Notes under the pieces: model-generated | The model's input: only the letters and a program-made list of their open reading frames with translations | Told to the model about the DNA's origin: nothing | The model's database searches: none | Program-made: the position numbers and the translations under genes | Shown: positions 36,856-45,055 of the stretch, in pieces | How positions within the stretch are numbered: the first letter of the stretch is position 1 | Layout: each line of letters starts with the position of its first letter | From: Phycisphaerales bacterium | GTDB lineage: Bacteria > Planctomycetota > Phycisphaerae > UBA1845 > UTPLA1 | Reading direction: 5' to 3' | NCBI GenBank assembly: GCA_020639075.1 | Contig: JACKHI010000002.1 | Coordinates: 496,001-560,000 of the forward strand | Length of the DNA: 64,000 nucleotides

Positions 36856-37761
36856 TCAGACCGCGCGCGGGTTGTACTGCGAATAGTCGATCAGCTTTGC
36901 CGACAGCGGAAACGTCTCTGGTCTATCGACAACGTGAGTAATCTCGAAGTCGATCATCCGCTGCGCGCCGGGGAATTGCGACGAATGCGCCTCATTCCAA
37001 TCAACACTGGCCCGTCCGGAAACGTGCAGCAAATTACCCGAGTCCGTGTCGATGAATAGGAGCCCCGCCCGCGGGTCGACGTGCAGGTTGCCGAGCGTCT
37101 GAAACATGTTGTTGCCGTTGTAGTCGGGCCAGCTGAGTTTGTAATTGTCGTCCACACTGACGAATCCGGGCATACCGCCACGATGGGAGATGTCGGCGCC
37201 GCGCTCGGCGTGCAGCGTTGCGATGTAGAACGTGTCGGCCGCCGCGATTTGCGCCTGTTGCCCGGGCGTCAGTGACGTACCGATGGCGGGCAGTCCGACG
37301 GTTCGGATTACGGGCGTAAATTCGCGAGCCTGTATGTACTTCGGGCAGTTGGAATAGACTTCAAACAGGTCGATGTCGATGGAATCAGCGCCGTGCGATG
37401 CGATGCGGCCGTTGAGGCGCATGCGTCGCCGGGTGCGCGGCTCGATCACCTGCATTCCGACGCTTCGGCCCGGATTCAGCGCGTCGGCGAGTGGATCGTG
37501 GGGAAGCAGGCCTTTGTTGATCCGAAGATGCGTCTCGTCATCGCTGGGTTGGAGAAAGCCAGGGGCGCCGGCCAGGGTTGTCGCGATCACCAAGCCATCG
37601 TCGCGGGCAGCGCCGAGTAGTGCGAAGTGCTGAGCCGTGAGGAAGGGGACGGCGGCGGGGGGGATGCGGTCGTCGATGGACTCGGCGACGCGGTCGGCAA
37701 TACTGCGAACACCCGCGCGCTGCTGGATTTCGATCTCACCTTCATGGAACCAGTTCGACAT
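36856..37761 (-). CDS. PNPOx-fold flavin-binding family protein
   Basis: This is a 301-residue protein from ATG 37761, which has an ideal GGAGAAATC leader; an in-frame start at 37887 adds an unconserved stretch. Residues ~10-60 are a helical leader. The split-barrel core includes HFALLGAARDDG, then VIATTLAGAPGFL and LRINKGLLPHD in the first half, and a second barrel with DTFYIATLHAERGADISHRG, then GLLFIDTDSGNLLHVSGRAS. Such proteins, related to pyridoxamine phosphate oxidase, bind FMN or F420; the reaction is unknown. Confidence 0.8.
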   Translation of the reverse strand: MSNWFHEGEIEIQQRAGVRSIADRVAESIDDRIPPAAVPFLTAQHFALLGAARDDGLVIATTLAGAPGFLQPSDDETHLRINKGLLPHDPLADALNPGRSVGMQVIEPRTRRRMRLNGRIASHGADSIDIDLFEVYSNCPKYIQAREFTPVIRTVGLPAIGTSLTPGQQAQIAAADTFYIATLHAERGADISHRGGMPGFVSVDDNYKLSWPDYNGNNMFQTLGNLHVDPRAGLLFIDTDSGNLLHVSGRASVDWNEAHSSQFPGAQRMIDFEITHVVDRPETFPLSAKLIDYSQYNPRAV

Positions 37762-38027
37762 GATTTCTCCTTTGCGCCGATGCCGGGGCGTTGCGGATGA
37801 TAGCGCGACGAGGTCGCCGGAGGAAAAAAAGTCGTGCAAACGGCCGCAAACAGTCGCAAAATCGAGTCCGCCTGATCGAACGGCCACTTTGATGCGGGCG
37901 GCGTTTCATCAGGGGTCATGCGTGATCGGCGCTGCGCGTTCACATCGGCGTCGCCGCTGGTTTTTGGGTTTGCGATGGTAAGGGGTCGAAAAGGGTTGTC
38001 GGGGAGATGGCGTGAAATTCGTGTCTT

Positions 38028-38046
38028 GTCGGGTCGATGACCCGAC
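38028..38046. repeat. Perfect 8-bp hairpin downstream of the methyltransferase gene
   Basis: GTCGGGTC and GACCCGAC enclose loop GAT, ending nine bases before the methyltransferase stop codon on the minus strand. There is no T tract on either side. It may act as a 3' stabiliser or be one copy of a dispersed GGTCGGGTC-type repeat. Confidence 0.5.
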
Positions 38047-38054
38047 CTACGGGG

Positions 38055-38789
38055 TTATTGCTTTTCGAGCACGAAGAAGTAGTTGTAGAGACTCAGGCCG
38101 GGCCGGAATTCGCGGGTGATCTTGAAGCCGGCGGCGCGGAGGTGCTTCCGTATTCGACTTTTGGGGTAGCCGCGACGATCGAGTTCCCAATAGTGCTGGC
38201 CGTCGAATCGTGGGCGCGACAATTGTCTAAATCCGAGCGAGAGGAAGATCGGGTCGAGGATGGGGACGTTGAGACCGACGTTGAAGCCGACAAGCGGGCA
38301 CGGGAGCGTGATGATCAGCGATCGGCTCGTGACGCGGCGCAGTTCGGTGAGGGCCGCGTCGAATTGTTCGAAGGGCAGATGCTCCAGCACTTCGGCGATC
38401 AGGATCGTATCGTAGGCGTTGTCGGCGAAGGGCATGCGCCTGAGGTCGCCGACGATGCTGGGCCGCAGTTCGGGATCGACGTCGAGCGTGGAGACGTTCA
38501 TTCCCCAGCGACGGAGGATCCATGTCGTCAGGCCCATGCCGAGGCCGATTTCCAGCGCGCGATCGCCGCCGCAGTCCCGGACGGTCTTCGCCTGGTACCA
38601 GTAGCTGATCATTCGCGGCAGGTTGAGGTAGTCGCCGAGGTAGTGATCGTGCGAAACCTGTATCGCCGAATTTGCGCGACGCTTCGACTCGGCGGGACGC
38701 CCGTTCGCCGGATGCCGCGCAACAGTTGCCGGTTTTGCCGCCGCGCCTTTCGTGTGTGTTTTGGCCTCAGGGACCGCTAATAGAGTCAT
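38055..38789 (-). CDS. SAM-dependent class I methyltransferase
   Basis: This protein has 244 residues from ATG 38789; a TTG at 38801 is also possible. An Ala/Lys-rich leader (~1-45) precedes the Rossmann core: ALEIGLGMGLTTW (motif I, ~75-87), VSTLDVDPELRPSIV (motif II), YDTILIAEVLEHLPFEQF (motif IV) and RSLIITLPCPLVGFN. The C-terminal part has GQHYWELDRRGYPKSRIR, then LRAAGFKI, as seen in methyltransferases acting on surface glycans or lipids. The divergent neighbours are glycosyltransferase subunits, which supports a glycan-modifying role, but the substrate is not known. Confidence 0.82.
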   Translation of the reverse strand: MTLLAVPEAKTHTKGAAAKPATVARHPANGRPAESKRRANSAIQVSHDHYLGDYLNLPRMISYWYQAKTVRDCGGDRALEIGLGMGLTTWILRRWGMNVSTLDVDPELRPSIVGDLRRMPFADNAYDTILIAEVLEHLPFEQFDAALTELRRVTSRSLIITLPCPLVGFNVGLNVPILDPIFLSLGFRQLSRPRFDGQHYWELDRRGYPKSRIRKHLRAAGFKITREFRPGLSLYNYFFVLEKQ

Positions 38790-38809
38790 TTCGTCTCGCA
38801 AGCTGCGTT

Positions 38810-39487
38810 GTGCGTGCGCCGACGCCGGAGCCGTCCGACGTTGCTCGTAACCTATATCGACGATGGACCGATAGCTTTCTTAACCGTCGGCTGCGCAATG
38901 ACTCGCCGATTGCCGCCAGGCGACGGTGGCGAGAGGCATTGGCGGACATCGACTCAACAACAGAAACGCGTACGGATTCGCGACCCTTGGTGCTCGTGAC
39001 GTTGTTCGGCGGCGGCTGGTATCGGGAGATCCTGAAGATCTCGGAACGTCTGCCGGGGGACAGATTTCGGTTTATCTATGCGTACGGATATCTGAACGAC
39101 GTACATGGCGCCGCGACGCTGCCGATGCCGCATCCGGGTGAGCGTTTGCCGATTCGGTTCCTGGGGCCCACGCGAAAACGATGGTACGGGAGATTCGTGA
39201 ATGGTTGGAATTTTGCTGTGGCATGCGTTGAGGCGTTTCGGATGGTTCGTTCGCGGCGGCCGGACGTGATTCTCGGGTTAAGCACTGCGAGTTCGGCGGC
39301 GTTGTTTCTCGCGGGCCGCTTTTACGGCGCGCGATGTATCTACGTCGAGTCGCTGACGCGCGTTGAAAATCTATCGTTGACGGGACGAATCGTTTATCAC
39401 ACGCGGTTGGCAGACCTTGTTTACGGTCAGTGGCCTCAGCTTCAAAAGCGATGCCCGCGGGTTCGATATTCGGGGGCGGTGATTTGA
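38810..39487 (+). CDS. PssD/Alg14-like glycosyltransferase subunit
   Basis: This protein has about 225 residues from GTG 38810; an open frame extends upstream to 38672 through the divergent methyltransferase and is unlikely to be used. The core, VLVTLFGGGWYREILKI, then FRFIYAYGYLND, RSRRPDVILGLSTASSAALF and ARCIYVESLTRVENLSLTG, matches the membrane-anchoring Alg14/PssD family that recruits a catalytic Alg13/PssE subunit. The following gene overlaps by four bases and encodes exactly that subunit. Together they would add a sugar, usually from a UDP-sugar, to a lipid-linked glycan. Confidence 0.85.
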   Translation: MRAPTPEPSDVARNLYRRWTDSFLNRRLRNDSPIAARRRWREALADIDSTTETRTDSRPLVLVTLFGGGWYREILKISERLPGDRFRFIYAYGYLNDVHGAATLPMPHPGERLPIRFLGPTRKRWYGRFVNGWNFAVACVEAFRMVRSRRPDVILGLSTASSAALFLAGRFYGARCIYVESLTRVENLSLTGRIVYHTRLADLVYGQWPQLQKRCPRVRYSGAVI

Positions 39488-40002
39488 TCCTGGTGACTGT
39501 CGGAACACAGTTCTTTGACGAGCTGATCGCGGAAGTCGATCGGCTGGTTGCGACGGGCGTGATCCGAGACGACGTGTATGCGCAGATCGGGTTGTGCAAG
39601 TCGGAACCGAGACATATGCGGCATGTGCGATTCGATCGCACGTTGCACGATCGCATGTGCGAGGCGGATTTGATCATCACGCATGCCGGGACGGGTTGCG
39701 TGATCGAGGCCATCGAATCGGGCAATCCGTTTATCGCGGTCGTGAATGACAGCAAGGCGGGGGATCATCAGCGAGAGTTTCTCAGAGTGCTGGAAACGAC
39801 GCACGACTTCTGTTGGATCGAGTCGCCCGCGAAATTGGCGTCGGCCTTGCCCGATGCGCGCCCGGCAAGCGCGCGGCAGGAGAATAGCGTTGGCCAGTTA
39901 TGTGACGACATTACGCGGGAGTTGATGCAATCGTCGCGCGTACAGTCGCGGGGATGGGTGCGGCGACTTCTTGGCCGCTCGTCGGCAGCCTCAGTTGGAT
40001 AG
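39484..40002 (+). CDS. PssE/Alg13-like glycosyltransferase catalytic subunit
   Basis: This is a 172-residue protein. I chose TTG 39484, overlapping the PssD stop (TTGA), because translation then begins MILVTVGTQFFDELI, the family N-terminus; in-frame ATG 39451 or GTG 39430 would add unconserved residues. It has ADLIITHAGTGCVIEAIESG, then NPFIAVVNDSKAGDHQ, the UDP-sugar-binding signature of the GT28 C-terminal fold. Tight coupling with the PssD-like gene supports a two-subunit enzyme. The last ~20 residues are basic. The stop overlaps the convergent gene at 39991. Confidence 0.88.
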   Translation: MILVTVGTQFFDELIAEVDRLVATGVIRDDVYAQIGLCKSEPRHMRHVRFDRTLHDRMCEADLIITHAGTGCVIEAIESGNPFIAVVNDSKAGDHQREFLRVLETTHDFCWIESPAKLASALPDARPASARQENSVGQLCDDITRELMQSSRVQSRGWVRRLLGRSSAASVG

Positions 40003-40539
40003 CAGATCGAAACCGCCGGCGGGAGGTTCGCCGGCTTCCCAGCGTTGGCGAACGAGTCCGAGCCCATACACGCAGTACTCGAATTTGTCGCTCAGTTCGG
40101 CGAGGACCTGGCCGGGTGGTTCGAGGTTGGCGGCACTGAGGTTCGAGGCGATCAGGTAGGAGCGTTTGCCCTGATCGAAGTAGTTGATCAGGTCGTCCTT
40201 GGACTGTCGGCGATGGATGCGCCGGAGATTTTCCGGGTAGACGCCCGTCCAGAAGAGCGTGAAATCGCCAATGTGCCGGTGATACTCGCGTTTGCGTATG
40301 TCGGGGGCCGTGTGTTCGGAGAGCTCCGTGGCGCAGAGCATATCGGCGACGTCTTCGATGCGCCGGCCGCTACCGTCGACGAGCAGGTTGATGCGTTCGA
40401 CGTGGATGAACTCCGTCAGCAGGTCGGTCAGATAGTCCAAAAGACCCACGCTGGCGATGCCGACGCGCTCCTGGAAGCTCTCTTCCACGAGTCCGGCGAA
40501 CCAGCGATGCAGCGGATGGTCATTCGGCACGTCGCGCAC
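39991..40539 (-). CDS. Conserved-looking hypothetical protein
   Basis: This 182-residue protein has the look of a folded helical protein, with LHRWFAGLVEESFQERVGIA, LLVDGSGRRIEDVADML and HIGDFTLFWTGVYPENLRRI followed by QGKRSYLIASNL. No signal peptide, metal site or nucleotide-binding motif is evident. I do not recognise a named family. It converges on the PssE gene with a 12-base overlap and is divergent from queA. Confidence 0.75.
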   Translation of the reverse strand: MRDVPNDHPLHRWFAGLVEESFQERVGIASVGLLDYLTDLLTEFIHVERINLLVDGSGRRIEDVADMLCATELSEHTAPDIRKREYHRHIGDFTLFWTGVYPENLRRIHRRQSKDDLINYFDQGKRSYLIASNLSAANLEPPGQVLAELSDKFEYCVYGLGLVRQRWEAGEPPAGGFDLLSN

Positions 40540-40736
40540 GACACGAATCCTCCCACGTGTACGTCAAACCACGGATTTCAATCGACGCCGCTGGCGAAGC
40601 GCTGCGCCAATCACTACTTTTATCGTAGGATTCGAAGTTCGCCCGGTAAAGGAAATCCGTCGGAAAGGCCAGGCATCGGGCTTATCGGTCGAATGGGCCG
40701 TCAGATAACGATGAACGAACCCATGAGGAGCGGGGC

Positions 40737-41780
40737 ATCAGGACGAGCGATTTACAGTACGAGCTTCCGCCGGAACTGATCGCACAGCGACCGATCGAGC
40801 CGCGGGATGCGTCGCGTCTGTTGATCGTGGATCGGTCGCGCGGCGCATGGCGACACGGGCGGTTCGGCGACATTGTCGAGATGTTGCGTGCGGGTGATTG
40901 CCTGGTGCGCAACACGACCAAGGTGATTCCGGCAAAATTCGAGGCATTCCGAAATTCCGGCGCGCGCGTTGGCGGGTTGTTTCTTCGCGAGCTGGGACCC
41001 GGGCGTTGGGCGTGTCTGTTGAGCAACGTACGGCGCGTTCGTGACGGCGAGCAATTGCAGCTCGGGACGTCCGGATGGCATATGGCGATCGCGTCGCGCG
41101 GCGAGCGAGGCGAGTGCGAAGTGGTCGTCGATCCGCCGGATGCGGCGACGGATGTGTTGGCGCAAGTGGGGCGGACGCCGTTGCCGCCGTATATCCGGCG
41201 TGATGACGATGATTCCGATGAGCGGCGCGCCGAGGATGTGTCGCGCTATCAGACGGTCTTTGCGCAGGCGCCGGGGGCGGTTGCGGCGCCGACGGCAGGA
41301 CTGCACTTTACAGCGGAACTGATGAAGACGATTGCGGCGAAAGGCGTTGGATTCGCCGATGTGACGCTGCACGTCGGGCTGGGGACGTTTCAGCCGGTCG
41401 TCGTGGAGGATCTGGCGGATCACGACATGCACAGCGAGTGGTACGAGATGACCAGCGCGGCCGCGGCGCGGATTCGTGAATCGCGATCGAGCGGCGGTCG
41501 GAGCGTCGCGATCGGGACGACGTCGGTCCGCGTGTTAGAGAGTGTCGCCGCGAATGGTGAATTGGCGGCTGCGAGCGGGTGGACGAAGTTGTTGATTTAT
41601 CCGCCGTACGGCTTTCGAGCGACGGACGCGCTGCTGACGAATTTTCATCTACCGGGAAGCACGCTGCTTGCGCTGGTGTCGGCGTTTTGCGGGTACGAGT
41701 TGACGATGTCGGCGTACGCGGAGGCGGTGCGGGAGAAGTACCGATTCTTCAGCTATGGCGATGCGATGCTGATCGTGTAA
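40737..41780 (+). CDS. queA: tRNA preQ1 ribosyltransferase-isomerase QueA, apparent AUC start
   Basis: This 347-residue enzyme transfers the ribosyl part of SAM onto preQ1 in tRNA during queuosine synthesis. Homology begins well upstream of the first ATG/GTG/TTG in frame (TTG at 40821). The codons from 40740 read RTSDLQYELPPELIAQRPIE, the standard QueA N-terminus. The codon before them is ATC at 40737, preceded at proper spacing by GAGGAG (40725-40730), so initiation at AUC is the best reading. Other motifs include VRNTTKVIPAKF, AAPTAGLHFT, LHVGLGTFQPV and TNFHLPGSTLL. No ATG, GTG or TTG lies in frame between the upstream stop and 40821. Confidence 0.93.
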   Translation: MRTSDLQYELPPELIAQRPIEPRDASRLLIVDRSRGAWRHGRFGDIVEMLRAGDCLVRNTTKVIPAKFEAFRNSGARVGGLFLRELGPGRWACLLSNVRRVRDGEQLQLGTSGWHMAIASRGERGECEVVVDPPDAATDVLAQVGRTPLPPYIRRDDDDSDERRAEDVSRYQTVFAQAPGAVAAPTAGLHFTAELMKTIAAKGVGFADVTLHVGLGTFQPVVVEDLADHDMHSEWYEMTSAAAARIRESRSSGGRSVAIGTTSVRVLESVAANGELAAASGWTKLLIYPPYGFRATDALLTNFHLPGSTLLALVSAFCGYELTMSAYAEAVREKYRFFSYGDAMLIV

Positions 41781-41819
41781 TTCAAGATATCGTGATGCAT
41801 TCGCGATGTGCGTCGGTGC

Positions 41820-42380
41820 TTATTCCACGGCTCTGGCCGCCTCGCAGATCCAGTCAGCAAGTTTCAACGTGAAGGACTTGCTCTTTCTGGATTCGATAAC
41901 GACGGACATGATCGTCCGGTCGACACGATCGGCGCGGCACCAGACAATGTGCCCGTTGCCCGAGCCCGCCGGGAACATCATTGCCACGCCTTTTTCCTTC
42001 GCGATCTTGATAGAGAAGCTGTCGACGGGGGGTTCGTCCAAGATATCAACGAGATGTTGTTCGAGACCTTTGTCGTTCATATCGCCGCAGAAGAAGCTGA
42101 CGCGACAGACGAGATCGTCTCCCTCCTTGCCGATGTAGGTGATTTCGTTCGGCGGTGTGCTTTCGTTTGTTGGCTGTTTCGACCAATCGAGGACATTGGG
42201 CAGTTGGAATGCGATGGGCCAGGTGTCGGCCTTGATGGCAAGCGTTGCTTTCCATTCGACGGGTTTGTTGGCGCTCACCTGCATTTGGGCGAGACCGATG
42301 GTGGCAGCGAGGGCGACGGCCATCGTTGCGATGGTCCAGCCGGGCTTGGCGGGCTTTTCGCGGGTGTACTGCGTCCACAT
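41820..42380 (-). CDS. Hypothetical membrane-anchored or secreted protein
   Basis: This 186-residue protein starts at ATG 42380 (MWTQYTREKPAKPGW). A hydrophobic segment follows (TIATMAVALAATIGLAQMQV) that may be an uncleaved anchor or a signal peptide. The rest is a soluble domain of about 150 residues with WKATLAIKADTWPIAFQLP and a conserved-looking GVAMMFPAGSGNG segment. I do not recognise the family. It precedes another small membrane protein gene on the same strand. Confidence 0.65.
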   Translation of the reverse strand: MWTQYTREKPAKPGWTIATMAVALAATIGLAQMQVSANKPVEWKATLAIKADTWPIAFQLPNVLDWSKQPTNESTPPNEITYIGKEGDDLVCRVSFFCGDMNDKGLEQHLVDILDEPPVDSFSIKIAKEKGVAMMFPAGSGNGHIVWCRADRVDRTIMSVVIESRKSKSFTLKLADWICEAARAVE

Positions 42381-42438
42381 AGGCCATCGAGAATAATGGC
42401 GTGAATCGTGGGGATCAACTTGCAACGGGACGCGGGGG

Positions 42439-42840
42439 CTAGCGAAGCGTCGAGAGGGCCCATACGAGCATAACGACGATCAACAATGCAACGGGCGCAA
42501 TGAGGGTCGGCGCGAATGCCCCCAGCGATTCGTCTTCGGTCGATACAAGTCGCGTATCGGCCGGTGATTTGCGGTCATCCAGGGCCGCGGGTGCAGCCAC
42601 GCCGCAATCGTATTCGACGGCGCGGATCATTACTTTGGCTTCGAAGGTGTCAATGCCGAGGCGACGGGCGAAGCGGACAAGTTCGCGGCGGCGGGCGCCC
42701 GGGAGCGGTCCGTCGTCGACCTGCATCGCGATCATCTCGCGAAAGAGCTGGCGGGCGATCGACCGATCAACGGGTGACGATCGTCGTGCCGGATCGTCAA
42801 ACGGCATGTCGATGGGTTTCTCGGGTCTGTTGTCGCGCAT
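42439..42840 (-). CDS. Hypothetical tail-anchored protein
   Basis: This protein has 133 residues from ATG 42840, with GGAGG nine bases upstream; an open frame extends to 42882. Residues ~35-80 are charged and helical (SIARQLFREMIAMQVDDGPL, then RRRELVRFARRLGIDTFEA). The C-terminus ends in one membrane helix (LIAPVALLIVVMLVWAL). The fold of the soluble part is not recognised. It lies divergent from the helicase gene. Confidence 0.65.
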   Translation of the reverse strand: MRDNRPEKPIDMPFDDPARRSSPVDRSIARQLFREMIAMQVDDGPLPGARRRELVRFARRLGIDTFEAKVMIRAVEYDCGVAAPAALDDRKSPADTRLVSTEDESLGAFAPTLIAPVALLIVVMLVWALSTLR

Positions 42841-42948
42841 GTGCGCGTCCCTCCGACCGACGTTATGCACGGCTTCGGGCAAGGTCAGGACTTAGAGCGC
42901 AGAAACTGCAGCTGTCCGCTAAAGTCGCGTCTTGTCGAGGTTTGCGGG

Positions 42949-42977
42949 TTGTGACATCGGCGGATTCGTCCTAATAT
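42949..42977 (+). promoter_or_regulatory. Probable sigma-70-type promoter of the DEAD-type helicase gene
   Basis: TTGTGA (42949-42954) and TAATAT (42972-42977) are separated by 17 bases, 46 bases before the helicase ATG. Confidence 0.45.
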
Positions 42978-43023
42978 TCAGGACAAAAGAATGGCTAAAC
43001 GCGAGTTGGGACGGCACAGCTAG

Positions 43024-44376
43024 ATGGACAAACAACTGACACTGCCCAAGGCATTTGCGGATCTTGGCGTCGAATCTCCGGTCCTCAAGGCACTGGCTGT
43101 GATGGGGTATGAGGAGCCTTCCCCCATTCAGGCGGAGCTGATTCCGAATGTTCTTTCGGGGCGGGATGTGCTCGGGCAGGCTCGAACGGGCACGGGGAAG
43201 ACGGCGGCATTCGGTATTCCGGTCTGTCAGCAGATCGATCCTCAAGGTCGGCTCCAGGCGATGATACTGACGCCGACGCGCGAACTGGCGGCGCAGGTGC
43301 TGGGCGAATTGCGTCGTATCTGCAAGTTTCTGAATCTGCACTGCGTCCCGGTTTATGGCGGCACGAACATGCGCGGTCAGATACGGGAACTCGGGCGGAA
43401 GCCGCATGTGGTCGTCGGGACGCCAGGTCGCGTGATGGACATGATGGCGCGGGGCGCGCTGGATCTGAACAGTCTGCGATTCGCGGTGCTGGATGAAGTG
43501 GATCGCATGCTCGACATCGGATTCCGTGATGACATCCGCAAGATACTCGGAGGTATTCGCGGGGATCATCAGACGATTTTCGTGTCGGCGACGCTCGAGG
43601 GTGAAGTCAAGCGATTGGCGATGCGCTACATGCACGAGCCCGTCGAGGTCAACGTCTCTCAGGATCAGTTGACGGTTTCAGAGATCAACCAGCAGTACAC
43701 TGTCGTCGAGCCGCAGAAGAAATTCCGGCTGCTGATGTTCCTGCTGAAGCGAGAAAACCCGAAGCTCACGATTATCTTCACGCGGACGAAGCACGGCGCG
43801 AGGAAGCTCGCCAAGCAGTTGCACGCGGCGGGACTGATGGCGAAGGAAATTCATGGCGATCTCGTGCAGCAGAAGCGCGAGAGCATCATGGAGCGTTTTC
43901 GCAAGCATCACATACCCATTCTCGTGGCGACGGACCTGGCATCGCGCGGCATCGACGTATCGGGCATCACGCACATCGTGAACTACGACATGCCGGACGA
44001 TCCGGAAGTCTATGTGCATCGGATCGGTCGTACGGCGCGGATGGGTGCGTCGGGCATGGCGATTTCGTTCGTGGCGCCGGACCAAGGCGATGTGCTGACA
44101 AAAGTCGAGATGCTGATCAACGAACAGATCGGGCGCGTGGATCTGACGGGCTTCGAATCGGGCGATCGATCGGGGGCTTCGCGCGACAAGGGTGACGGCC
44201 AGGATCGGCGAGACGATCAGAGTCGCCGGCAGGAGGCGCCGCGTCGATTTTCTAATGATTCCGAGGCATCGGATTCAGGCCGATCGTCGTCGTCGAAGCC
44301 GTCGGAAGCGCCTGCCGACAAGTCGTCCGCAGCACGACCGCTGTTTGTGAAGCTGCCGCCCCGGCGACGGCGCTAG
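43024..44376 (+). CDS. DEAD-type ATP-dependent RNA helicase (DEVD box)
   Basis: This 450-residue helicase has the Q motif (PSPIQAELIPN), motif I ARTGTGKT (53-60), Ia PTRELA, GG, TPGR, motif II DEVD (157-160) in place of DEAD, motif III SAT, and motifs IV-VI ending HRIGRTARMG. Residues ~375-450 are a Ser/Arg/Asp-rich disordered tail ending in a basic cluster (PPRRRR), typical of RhlE/CshA-like enzymes in RNA decay and ribosome assembly. Its stop overlaps the convergent ubiX stop within CTAG. Confidence 0.94.
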   Translation: MDKQLTLPKAFADLGVESPVLKALAVMGYEEPSPIQAELIPNVLSGRDVLGQARTGTGKTAAFGIPVCQQIDPQGRLQAMILTPTRELAAQVLGELRRICKFLNLHCVPVYGGTNMRGQIRELGRKPHVVVGTPGRVMDMMARGALDLNSLRFAVLDEVDRMLDIGFRDDIRKILGGIRGDHQTIFVSATLEGEVKRLAMRYMHEPVEVNVSQDQLTVSEINQQYTVVEPQKKFRLLMFLLKRENPKLTIIFTRTKHGARKLAKQLHAAGLMAKEIHGDLVQQKRESIMERFRKHHIPILVATDLASRGIDVSGITHIVNYDMPDDPEVYVHRIGRTARMGASGMAISFVAPDQGDVLTKVEMLINEQIGRVDLTGFESGDRSGASRDKGDGQDRRDDQSRRQEAPRRFSNDSEASDSGRSSSSKPSEAPADKSSAARPLFVKLPPRRRR

Positions 44377-45008
44377 CGATCGATCGGGTTTGCGGCGATC
44401 GATCGTGTCGGTTGCGTCTCGGGCGGCGCGCCCTGCCATCGCGTGTTGAGGGCGTGGGGCACGGCGACGAGATCGCATAACTTTCCAACCACGAAATCCA
44501 CAAGGTCATCAATTGACTGCGGTCGGAGGTAGAAGCCGGGCGCGGCGGGGCAGATGATTCCGCCGGCGCGGCTGATGCGCGTCATGTTTTCAAGTTCGAT
44601 GGGGGATATGGGCATTTCGCGCGGGACAAGGATGAGTCGGCGAGATTCCTTCAGATGTACGGCGGCGGCGCGCGCAATGAGGTTGTCGCCGAGACCGGCG
44701 GCGATTTCGCCGAGGGTGTTTCCGCTGCACGGGCAGACGATCATCGCGTCGGTCAGGAAGGAGCCCGACGCGAGGACGTCGCCGACATCGCGATAAGGGT
44801 GACTCGTGATCCGACGGGCAAGCGTGTCGCCGACGAGGTGCTCGGGCGACGGGTCGTCGATGTCCATTTCGTCCAGGAAGAGTCGACGGCCGTAGGGTGA
44901 GATCACGAGATGAATGTCACATGCCTGCTGGGCAAGGACTTCCAGAAGTCGGCGGGCATATGGAGCGCCGCTGGCGCCGGTGACTGCGACGACTATTCGT
45001 TTGGACAT
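44373..45008 (-). CDS. ubiX: Flavin prenyltransferase UbiX
   Basis: This 211-residue enzyme makes the prenylated FMN cofactor needed by UbiD decarboxylases. It begins KRIVVAVTGASGAPYARRLL and contains IVCPCSGNTLGEIAAGLGDN and LILVPREMPISPIELENM, the standard UbiX motifs for FMN and dimethylallyl phosphate binding. A ubiD gene lies at 48.9-50.5 kb on the same strand, so the pair probably serves quinone biosynthesis. Confidence 0.96.
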   Translation of the reverse strand: MSKRIVVAVTGASGAPYARRLLEVLAQQACDIHLVISPYGRRLFLDEMDIDDPSPEHLVGDTLARRITSHPYRDVGDVLASGSFLTDAMIVCPCSGNTLGEIAAGLGDNLIARAAAVHLKESRRLILVPREMPISPIELENMTRISRAGGIICPAAPGFYLRPQSIDDLVDFVVGKLCDLVAVPHALNTRWQGAPPETQPTRSIAANPIDR

Positions 45009-45055
45009 GCCAATCCTCTACTGCTCAGTTTCGCGCTCGGAGTCGGGCTTTCCGA

